Shown: piece by piece, positions 53,455-60,879 of the stretch | How the letters are laid out: each line of letters starts with the position of its first letter | How positions within the stretch are numbered: position 1 is the stretch's first letter | From: CAZRCG01 sp964598565 | GTDB taxonomy: Bacteria > Bdellovibrionota > UBA2394 | DNA: 64,000 bases | Assembly: GCA_964598565.1 (NCBI GenBank) | Contig: CAZRCG010000001.1 | Coordinates: forward strand, 310,001-374,000 | Reading direction: 5' to 3' | The notes under the pieces: generated by a model | What the model was told of the DNA's origin: nothing | Seen by the model: the letters and a program-made list of their open reading frames with translations, nothing else | The model's database searches: none | Program-made: the position numbers and the translations under genes

Positions 53455-55977
53455 ATGTCCTTCGACGAACGATTTCCTAAACGTTACGACCCTAAGACCA
53501 CAGAAAGCCGATGGCAAGCTCATTGGGCGAATACCCAAATGTACCGTTATGATGCCAATTCAACGGCACCGACCTTCTCCATCGATACGCCTCCGCCCAC
53601 CATTTCAGGTCGTCTGCATATAGGCCATGTCTTTAGCTATACCCATACAGAGATCATCAGCCGTTACCGCCGCATGCAGGGTTTCAATGTCTACTATCCG
53701 TTCGGTTACGACGATAACGGCTTGCCCACCGAACTCTTGGCCGAAAAAGAGAGCGGCCTTCGAGCTCACCAGACCGATCGACGAGCGTTTCGTGAACTTT
53801 GTCTTACGACCGGCAAAAAATACTCGAGTCTCTATGCGTCGCTCTGGAAACGCTTAGGATTTTCGTGTGATTTTGAAACGTCCTACTCCACGATTTCTCT
53901 AGAAAGTCAGCGCATTTCGCAGTGGTCGTTCGTCGATCTTTATAACAAGGGTCATATCGAACGCCGACGAGAACCTGCGCTCTGGTGTACTAAATGTGTG
54001 ACCTCGTTCGCTCAGGCCGAAATTGAAGACCAGCCCATGAGTGGCTCTTACGTTCATATTTCTTTCACGGTACCTGGGCAAAACCCCCTCGTCATCGCCA
54101 CCACACGGCCCGAAATGCTATCGGCTTGTGTGGCGATTTTTGCACATCCTGACGACGAGCGCTATCAGGCTTATTTCGGAAAAAAGGCCATCGTTCCTCT
54201 AAGCGGTCAGGAGGTTCCCATTTTGCCTGATGATAAGGCGCTCGCTTCTAAGGGTACAGGCTCGGTGATGTGCTGCACATTTGGAGATGCCACCGATATT
54301 TACTGGTGGCGAAAGCATCAGCTTCCGCTACGAGAGATTCTCTCCAAGACCGGTAAAATGCTTGAGCTTGCCGGCCCGCTGGCGGGGCTCTCCCTCAAAG
54401 AGGCAAAAATCAAAATTGTTGAACTATTGAACGATAAGCAGCTTGTGGTGAAGAAAGTCGATATTGCCGCTGAGGACCGCGCCGTCAATACTCATGAGCG
54501 CTGTGGAACACCTGTGGAATTTATTTTGCAGCCCCAGTGGTTCATCAAACTCTGTGATAAAAAAGAAGCCCTCATTGCCGCCGGCCGCAAGGTGACGTGG
54601 CATCCTGAATTCATGCGGTACCGCTATGAAAACTGGGTCGAAAATTTAAGTTGGGACTGGGCGATATCTCGTCAACGAGCCTTCGGTGTACCCATTCCTG
54701 CCTGGATTTCATCGGTGGGTAATCACGTCTGTATCGCAGACCCCGCACAGCTCCCTCTCGACCCCACCGAAACCAAACCAAGCGTGGCTTGTCCCGAAGG
54801 AGAATGGGTGGCTGATAGCGATGTCATGGACACGTGGGCCACCAGCTCCGTGACGCCGCTCATTAATGCAGCCCATGGCTCACCTGACGAACGAAAGAAT
54901 TTTCTTCCTATGTCGATGCGTCCCCAAGCTCACGATATTATTCGGACCTGGGCATTTTATACTATCGCCAAATCAAGCCTCCACTTTTCAGATATTCCGT
55001 GGAAAGAAATCGTTGTCTCTGGTCACGTCAAAAAACCTTCTGCCCCCGAAGTTTCAGGATCCAAACTTCAGGGCCAAGACTTTGTGAAGAAAACAAAAAT
55101 CTCTAAGTCGAAAGATGGCGATACCTTCGCCCCTGAAAAAATCATGGAACGTCATTCGTCCGATGCGATTCGACTGTGGTCTGCCGGCGCTAGCCTTGGA
55201 ACGGACATACTCTTTGACGAAGGTGGCATGGCAGATGCCGATAAGTTTTTAAACAAACTATGGAATGCGTCTCGCTTTGCTCTGATGCAGCTTGAGGGAT
55301 TCACCCCATCGGCGAATCACAAAACAGTTCATGGAGAGGACCATTGGATTCGAGGTCGCCTCAAAGAAACGCTCGCCCACTATGTAAAATCGATGAACGC
55401 CTATGAAACTCATTTGGCCAAAATTGAGCTCGATAAGTTTTTTTGGCTGCAACTTTGCGACAACTATATTGAGTTTGTAAAATGTCGCCTACAGTCGTCT
55501 GATGCGGAGGGGGCCTTGGGGTCGAAGCAAACCGTCTACGATATCGTGCTGACGATATTGAAACTCTACGCACCCTTCGCCCCCCATATCAGCGAAGAAA
55601 TTTATCAGAACGCTTTCAGAGAATTTGAGAAAGCGGAGAGTTTACATCAGCTAAAGCTGCCCGAGTTGTGCTCCCTCAGCGACGCCGAAACGTCTGCACT
55701 TCGTGCTTCAGATTTTTGGCTCTCGGCCATCGCAGCCATTCGATTGGGCAAGTCAAAACGTCATCTAGGATTTAAAGTCCCCGCGAAGTCTCTTTATGTG
55801 CAGTCGAGCGAACAAGGCCTTCAAGAACTTAAAGAGTTTTTACCCGTTCTTCAAAATTTCTCGTCGGCCAAGTCGGTAATAGCGGGTGTCGATGTCTTGC
55901 AGAACCGCGAGTTGTGGGAAACCAACCGAGCGGACCTCGCGTTATCTCTCGAGATTGAAGTGGTCGACGCGACTTAG
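53455..55977 (+). CDS. valS: Valyl-tRNA synthetase, archaeal/rickettsial-like type
   Basis: The 840-residue class I synthetase has PPPTISGRLHIGHVFSYTH as its HIGH region, GYDDNGLPTE, the editing domain TTRPEMLSACVAI, CGTPVEFILQPQWF, WDWAISRQRAFG and a KISKSK loop. The GYDDNGLPTELL and SGRLHIGHVFSYT wording fits the ValS group of archaea and Rickettsia rather than the common bacterial type, suggesting old transfer. It charges tRNA-Val, whose gene is next door. Editing domain is present. No coiled-coil tRNA-arm extension at the C-terminus is obvious. Confidence 0.95.
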   Translation: MSFDERFPKRYDPKTTESRWQAHWANTQMYRYDANSTAPTFSIDTPPPTISGRLHIGHVFSYTHTEIISRYRRMQGFNVYYPFGYDDNGLPTELLAEKESGLRAHQTDRRAFRELCLTTGKKYSSLYASLWKRLGFSCDFETSYSTISLESQRISQWSFVDLYNKGHIERRREPALWCTKCVTSFAQAEIEDQPMSGSYVHISFTVPGQNPLVIATTRPEMLSACVAIFAHPDDERYQAYFGKKAIVPLSGQEVPILPDDKALASKGTGSVMCCTFGDATDIYWWRKHQLPLREILSKTGKMLELAGPLAGLSLKEAKIKIVELLNDKQLVVKKVDIAAEDRAVNTHERCGTPVEFILQPQWFIKLCDKKEALIAAGRKVTWHPEFMRYRYENWVENLSWDWAISRQRAFGVPIPAWISSVGNHVCIADPAQLPLDPTETKPSVACPEGEWVADSDVMDTWATSSVTPLINAAHGSPDERKNFLPMSMRPQAHDIIRTWAFYTIAKSSLHFSDIPWKEIVVSGHVKKPSAPEVSGSKLQGQDFVKKTKISKSKDGDTFAPEKIMERHSSDAIRLWSAGASLGTDILFDEGGMADADKFLNKLWNASRFALMQLEGFTPSANHKTVHGEDHWIRGRLKETLAHYVKSMNAYETHLAKIELDKFFWLQLCDNYIEFVKCRLQSSDAEGALGSKQTVYDIVLTILKLYAPFAPHISEEIYQNAFREFEKAESLHQLKLPELCSLSDAETSALRASDFWLSAIAAIRLGKSKRHLGFKVPAKSLYVQSSEQGLQELKEFLPVLQNFSSAKSVIAGVDVLQNRELWETNRADLALSLEIEVVDAT

Positions 55978-56020
55978 TGTTTAACGGAGTGATTAAGTAG
56001 TATTTAGAATATTTAGCGGA

Positions 56021-56164
56021 GTGAACAAGAGTCATAAGGGCACTACTAGCGCCTCATCCGTCTCTAATTTTTATGCGGGCATCGCTTCAAATGCGGCGAC
56101 CTTCGAGGTCTCTTTTCGTCGATACCCTTTTCAAGGCAACTATCCGGTGCTGGGCCCTTTCTAA
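56021..56164 (+). pseudogene. Partial second copy of the pncB 5' region
   Basis: Bases 56071-56150 match 59111-59190 inside pncB at about 90 percent by my count (8 mismatches in 80), with no gaps. A 47-codon frame from GTG 56021 to TAA 56162 reads NFYAGIASNAATFEVSFRR, against YFDAGIASNTATFEVSFRR in PncB, then diverges after FQGNYPVL. It is a truncated duplicate or the last trace of an older paralogue. It could be translated as a micro-protein, but I expect not. Confidence 0.75.
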
Positions 56165-56192
56165 ATAAGGTTGGGCATTATGGATGAGCTCT

Positions 56193-56208
56193 AGTTGACT
56201 AGTTGACT
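56193..56208. promoter_or_regulatory. 8-bp tandem repeat at the toxin-antitoxin promoter
   Basis: AGTTGACT is repeated at 56193-56200 and 56201-56208, 20 bp before the antitoxin ATG. The TTGACT in each copy could serve as a -35 box, so an antitoxin bound here would block its own promoter. This is inferred from position. Confidence 0.4.
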
Positions 56209-56228
56209 AATTCGCTTTACCCTGAGTC

Positions 56229-56507
56229 ATGATCAAGATTCCCATTAGTGATGCCAAAACTCACCTGCTGAAGCTAATCCGCGATGTGATGGCCGGGCAG
56301 AGCTTTGCCATCACAAAAGGTGGGCGAATTGTTGCTAAGGTGGTATCTCCAGATACCGGGCCTAAATTGAAACGAATCGGTTTCGCCCAGGTAAGTATTT
56401 CAGATGACATTTCTCCTATACCTGGGGACTGGTCTTATGATTCCAATCACTTTGTAGAATCTTTAAAACCAAAACGAAAAGGCAAGAAGACTCGGACACG
56501 CTCGTGA
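56229..56507 (+). CDS. Phd/YefM-type antitoxin
   Basis: The 92 residues start MIKIPISDAKTHLLKLIRDVMAGQSFAIT-like (shown in part), the Phd/YefM pattern in which an N-terminal strand-helix unit binds DNA (DAKTHLLKL, GRIVAKVV), followed by a basic C-terminal toxin-binding tail. It would repress the operon and neutralise the PIN toxin. Stop overlaps the next GTG start (GTGA). Confidence 0.88.
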   Translation: MIKIPISDAKTHLLKLIRDVMAGQSFAITKGGRIVAKVVSPDTGPKLKRIGFAQVSISDDISPIPGDWSYDSNHFVESLKPKRKGKKTRTRS

Positions 56508-56887
56508 AACTGCTGCTCGATACCCATATCTTGGTAAGAGCCTCATCAAACGCTTTAGACGTCAAACGAGTCAAACTCATTGAAGATGAAAATAACGAAT
56601 GTCTATTCTCAGATATTTCGTTGTGGGAGATCTCAAAGCTGTTTGAGTTAAAGCGAATTGTGCTTGTCGACTCGCTCTTCGATTATCTTCAGAAAATATG
56701 TAACCATGCAGGTTATCGACGAGTCGGCCTGGAACCAGCTATTCTTTCGCGAGCCACTGATCTATCGAAGTCCATGCACAAAGATCCAGCGGATCAGATT
56801 ATCGCATCAACCGCTTTGGTGATGGGCGCCACACTGCTAACCGACGACAACCAGCTCAAAAAGGTGAAATCGCTTCTCTCGGCGTAA
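56504..56887 (+). CDS. VapC-like PIN-domain toxin
   Basis: The 127 residues have the PIN acidic set: LLLDTHIL near 3-10, SLWEISKL with Glu near 42, and DPADQIIASTALV and TDDNQLKK towards the end, all of which bind the metal that cuts RNA. Start GTG 56504 overlaps the antitoxin stop, the usual coupling. It likely cleaves a tRNA or rRNA when free. Confidence 0.9.
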   Translation: MKLLLDTHILVRASSNALDVKRVKLIEDENNECLFSDISLWEISKLFELKRIVLVDSLFDYLQKICNHAGYRRVGLEPAILSRATDLSKSMHKDPADQIIASTALVMGATLLTDDNQLKKVKSLLSA

Positions 56888-56908
56888 AGATCAACGCCAT
56901 CAATAATA

Positions 56909-57105
56909 TTATTTAAAAAAAATAGGAATCCTTGCTGCATTCCAGGCCAACTCATGGGTAAACTCAAAGGCCTGAATTAAACCCTGTTTCTCCAGATCAC
57001 TAAGCTCTCTCTTGCGACAACAAGACCGCTTTTTTTAACTGGTCGTAAGCAGAATTTAAATTGCGAAGCCGCTGAATCCAGCGGATATCCTTATCTATCT
57101 GTCGA
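56909..57105 (-). pseudogene. Decayed nucleotidyltransferase substrate-binding protein (HI0074-like)
   Basis: Minus-strand reading gives DKDIRWIQRLRNLNSAYDQL then ELSDLEKQGLIQAFEFTHEL, the hallmark of the small partner of MNT-type nucleotidyltransferases. The first piece ends in SQERA-stop and the second continues in another frame; restoring two bases in the (GA) run at 57005-57012 rejoins them. The tail stops early after WNAARIP. No start codon remains and no nucleotidyltransferase gene lies beside it. Confidence 0.75.
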
Positions 57106-57187
57106 TCTTTGTGGCTTTAACTGAGTCACTTACGCCTGAAATCGGCTTTGAAAACCTGAGGTGGTATGTTAGCAGAGGGTCTCATTC

Positions 57188-58852
57188 ATGAAACTAATTC
57201 TCACTCTTTTTATTATGATGCTCGTTGGCGTTGCTGCGCGAGGGAGCTCTTCGGATATATTGCCGAAGAAAAATATAATTCTTCCCAAGAAGATCCTTCA
57301 ACAAAAAGGGCTGCGAGGCTCTTCGAGCTGTGACTATATTTTGAGCCATCTGCATCAACTCGATTCGCGCTCATTTGGCGTTGAAGCTTTTTGGCGAGAT
57401 CTCGGATATTCCCCGCCCCTCGAGTGGTGAGAATTTGATTCGCAACTACATTGTAGCTCGGGCTCGCCAGGTTTGGGTTGGCTATTCAGGTTTTGAGATT
57501 CTTCAGGATGCCATTGGTAATCTTCTTGTGAGAATTCCTGGTACGGGGCAGTTTGAAAATTCTGAAGACTCGATTGGTCTTCAGGGACATCTCGATATGG
57601 TTACGAAAGTGCATGATTCGGTGACCAATTTGACGAAGCACTTCGAAGCGGGAATACCCTTCGAACTCAGAGATGGAAAAATTCAAAGTGCAGGTAATGT
57701 CTCTACCCTGGGAGCCGATAACGGTCTCGCTCTAATGACAATGCTTCGCTATATCGTGGATCGAACGATCGAGCATCCACCTCAAGAATTAATTTTTACT
57801 GTCCGCGAAGAAACTGATTTCGCTGGAGTTCTGAATTTTGACTTGCCATTAAAATCGAGTGTCATTCTGAATTTAGATTTTGACAAAACGGGTGAAGTTT
57901 GTGCGGGTTGTGCTGGAGGAGTGCTCTTTAATCTAGAGCAAACGCAAACGGCTGAAAAAATTCCCGATAGTGTCAAGATCTATGAGATGACCTTGACGGG
58001 TCTGCGAGGCGGGCATTCAGGTATTGATATTCATAGGCCACGTCTTCACGCGAACGAAGTCGGCGCGCGTCTCTTGCATGATACGTCTCTCGATGTCGGC
58101 CTTATTTCTTTTGAGTCAGGAAAGAGTAAGGGCGAGATTCCTGATTCGTTTACTTTGCGATTCGCTGTGAGTAAGCAGATGGCCGGCGAGATCGAACGTC
58201 GGGCTCGTACGAAATTGGTGGAGTTAGTGGGCGGCGCGGCAGACGAGGATTTAACCCAAATCGTGCTTCGCGTTCAGGAGCTTGACCGCAGTTCAGCTCA
58301 ACAAATGATTTCCATGGAGGATTCAAGGAAAATTCTTCAAACCATCATTCGGTTTCCTAAGGGCATTTTACGTCGACTGCCCCAGACTGGCTTGCCCAAC
58401 GATATTTTGGTGTCAATTAATCTGGGTATTTTAATGGTTAATACGACTCATGGCTTACAGATGACTCAGATCTTCCTCCGTGGACACGACCTTGCGGCGA
58501 TGAAGGAGGGGGTGGCGGCAATTCGAGCGCATCATTTTAACTTTGACTATACAGAGCTTGGTGCAGCCGAGCCCTGGGTAGCGAAGGACGATACCTTGAC
58601 GGCTGTGGTTCAGCAGGTTGCTCTCGCTCACTTTGGCGAGAGATGGAGAATGACTCAGATTCATGGGGGTCTTGAAACGCGTATTTTTGCCTTAAAGTTC
58701 TCTGGGGCAATGCACAAGTCACTGGCGCCTGCAGCACTGTATGATACTCACTCTGTCAGTGAAGCCTTGATCTGCAGTCGTTTTCTCGTTTTCTTCCCTT
58801 CCTGGATCGCCTGCTCGTAGAGTTGGGAAATGAGCGATCGACGGCTCCGTGA
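57188..58852 (+). pseudogene. pepD: PepD-like dipeptidase with signal peptide and two frameshifts
   Basis: Frame 57188-57430 gives a signal peptide (MKLILTLFIMMLVGVAARG) and the first PepD residues up to LDSRS. Removing one T from 57374-57376 joins it to 57375-58820, LALKLFGEISDIPRPSSGE, which continues the family: LQGHLDMV, LGADNGLAL, REETDFAG, CAGCAGG, GLRGGHSG and the DTHSVSEA region. The last part then leaves the frame; one extra base near 58764-58767 restores LDLQSFSRFLPFLDRLLVEL and a stop at 58850-58852. The original would be about 550 residues, a secreted aminoacyl-histidine dipeptidase. Either true decay or two base-call errors. Confidence 0.75.
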
Positions 58853-59054
58853 GGGGGCACCTCATCTTTTGTGGCGTTCCGCTCGAGGGCTTCTGGCCTT
58901 CGTTATCAGCGACCACCACGCAGCGGTAATCATGTATCGCTTGGGCAATGCCCAACATAATGTCATCCCCCCTCGGAACTGCAAGCCGACGTCGCAGACA
59001 GCTTATCTGGCTTCTCATCTGGCATAGATAGGCCCCATCTGATAGGAAAGCGTC

Positions 59055-60533
59055 GTGCAATACGCGCTTCTCACCGATCTCTACGAAATCACGATGGCAA
59101 AATCCTACTTTGATGCAGGCATCGCTTCAAATACGGCGACCTTCGAGGTCTCTTTTCGTCGATGCCCTTTTCAAGGCGAGTATGCGGTACTCTCAGGGCA
59201 CGATGCTGTTCGAGACATTCTCGAGAATTTTAAGTTCGACAATGAGGCCATCGATTATCTTAAGTGTTTGAGCCAATTTGAACAGACCTCCGACGATTTT
59301 TTTAAGCACCTTCAGTCACTGCGATTTGACGATATCGAAGTGCGGGCCCTGCCTGAAGGGGCCTTGGCTTTTGCTCGCGTTCCGCTCTTTGAAATCCTCG
59401 GACCCCTCCTAAAAGTACAGCTGCTTGAGAGCGCGCTTTTGAATGCCATTAATTTTTCAACTCTCGTCGCCACCTACGCTAGACGCCTCCATCAAGTGGC
59501 TGAGGGCCGCCACCTCATGGAATTTGGCCTTCGCCGCGCGCAAGGCCCAAACGGCGCGCTCACGGCCAGTCGTGCTAGTTATTTGGGAGGTGTAACGGCC
59601 ACCTCGAATGTTTTGGCGGGTAAAACTTGGTCCATTCCCGTAGTGGGCACCATGGCCCATTCCTTCATTCAAAGCTTTAGCCTTGAGTCTTCGGGCGCGG
59701 GAACGAGCACCCCCCATCCTGGTGAGCTTGCAGCGTTTTTGAGATTTGCCCAATCGTTTCCCAAAAACTGCGTCTTGCTCGTCGATACCTACGACACCTT
59801 ATTGTCTGGCATTCCAAATGCCATCACGACCTTTCGTTGGCTGAAAACGCAAGGCTATGAGCCGAAGGGCGTCCGACTTGATTCAGGCGATCTTGTGTTT
59901 TTGTCGCGCGAAGCTCGTAGGTCTTTAGATGCGGCAGGCTTTAACGACGCCAAGATTTACGCCTCCAATGAACTGGATGAAGGCGTTATCGCATCGCTTC
60001 AAAAGCAAGGTGCAGCCATTGATGTTTACGCTGTGGGCACAAAACTTGTGACCGCTGCCGAAGATCCTGCCTTAGGGGGTGTTTATAAACTAGTCGAACT
60101 CGACGGAAAGCCGCGTATGAAGATTTCGAATCAAACAGAAAAGCTGACCCTGCCAGGACGAAAAAATGCTTACCGATTTTTTGGTAGAAACGACGAGGCG
60201 CTTTTGGATTTTATAACGCTCTTTGAGGAAGCTCCTCCTGGAGGCAATTCTGAAATCATGGCGCTCCATCCGCTTGAGCCTTACAAACGAGTTCTTATTA
60301 AACCGCAGCGCTGCGAGCCTCTAATGAAACCCCTTTGGATGTCGGGACGTTGGCTGGAGACTCGATCTTTAGCCCAACGAAGAGCCGATAGCTTAGAGTC
60401 GATGAAATCTCTGCGAGACGATATTAAGCGACGAGAGAATCCCAGCCCCTATAAAGTCTCACTCTCCAAAGCTATGAAAGAGCAGTTCAGTGTCATGATG
60501 GCGCAAGAAATGCCCGTGAAGTCTCTAAGCTAG
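59055..60533 (+). CDS. pncB: Nicotinate phosphoribosyltransferase
   Basis: The 492-residue protein begins at GTG 59055 (AGGAAAG upstream): LLTDLYEITMAKSYFDAG, with the conserved TFEVSFRRCPFQGEYAVLSG, EFGLRRAQGPNGALTASRASYLGG (shown in part) and the PRPP region GVRLDSGDL. It makes nicotinate mononucleotide from nicotinate and PRPP for NAD salvage. Length fits the longer family members. Part of its 5' end is duplicated at 56071-56150. An inverted-repeat-like element follows the stop. Confidence 0.95.
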   Translation: MQYALLTDLYEITMAKSYFDAGIASNTATFEVSFRRCPFQGEYAVLSGHDAVRDILENFKFDNEAIDYLKCLSQFEQTSDDFFKHLQSLRFDDIEVRALPEGALAFARVPLFEILGPLLKVQLLESALLNAINFSTLVATYARRLHQVAEGRHLMEFGLRRAQGPNGALTASRASYLGGVTATSNVLAGKTWSIPVVGTMAHSFIQSFSLESSGAGTSTPHPGELAAFLRFAQSFPKNCVLLVDTYDTLLSGIPNAITTFRWLKTQGYEPKGVRLDSGDLVFLSREARRSLDAAGFNDAKIYASNELDEGVIASLQKQGAAIDVYAVGTKLVTAAEDPALGGVYKLVELDGKPRMKISNQTEKLTLPGRKNAYRFFGRNDEALLDFITLFEEAPPGGNSEIMALHPLEPYKRVLIKPQRCEPLMKPLWMSGRWLETRSLAQRRADSLESMKSLRDDIKRRENPSPYKVSLSKAMKEQFSVMMAQEMPVKSLS

Positions 60534-60536
60534 GGA

Positions 60537-60569
60537 GTGTTTACTTGTATGCAACGCACGGAGAGTCGC
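60537..60569. repeat. Incomplete copy of the 62945-63000 inverted-repeat element
   Basis: GTTTACTTGTATGC followed by GCACGGA and TCGC matches the left arm and loop of the element at 62945-63000 at about 28 of 33 positions. The right arm is reduced to a degenerate TACGTTAAAC. It lies immediately after the pncB stop. Confidence 0.7.
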
Positions 60570-60658
60570 TACGTTAAACTCCAAGGAATTGGGGCCCATT
60601 GAGGAGCTGCGACTGGCAGGCGGCTACTGTTATGAAAGTCCTCGCAGCGCAATTATAA

Positions 60659-60805
60659 TTACTTTTGTTGTTCTGCAATGGCTTTCCACAAGGGGCATCT
60701 AAACTTATCTTCATGACGCACTCTGCCCCAGCGAAGCAATTCATTGTAATCACACAGTTTGACGCGATGGATCAAATCTTTTTTGTTAAGAAGCCGCCGA
60801 CGCAT
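60659..60805 (-). CDS. Possible small basic protein (48 residues)
   Basis: A minus-strand frame from ATG 60805 to TAA 60659 encodes 48 residues with a regular look: MRRRLLNKKDLIHRVKLCDY, ELLRWGRVRHEDKFRCPLWK and a charged end. Open reading also continues upstream, so it may be a larger decayed gene. No ribosome site is clear and I know no family. It is divergent from the flagellin gene. The surrounding 60534-60879 otherwise holds only the repeat copy and the flagellin upstream region. Confidence 0.35.
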   Translation of the reverse strand: MRRRLLNKKDLIHRVKLCDYNELLRWGRVRHEDKFRCPLWKAIAEQQK

Positions 60806-60879
60806 CCGAAAACTTACAGTGATGTGGTGTGAAAGCCCAAAAGGAGACCGAATAAAACAGGAGGCCTATCGTTTGTGTT

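Noticed and set aside
58719..59060. Overlapping frames on both strands between pepD and pncB
   Set aside because: Neither shows family features, and the minus-strand one overlaps the true pepD 3' end.
60820..60860. Sigma-28 type promoter for the flagellin
   Set aside because: A GAAAG...ACCGAATAA stretch is only loosely like TAAAGTTT-N11-GCCGATAA and needs an inserted base; too weak to list.
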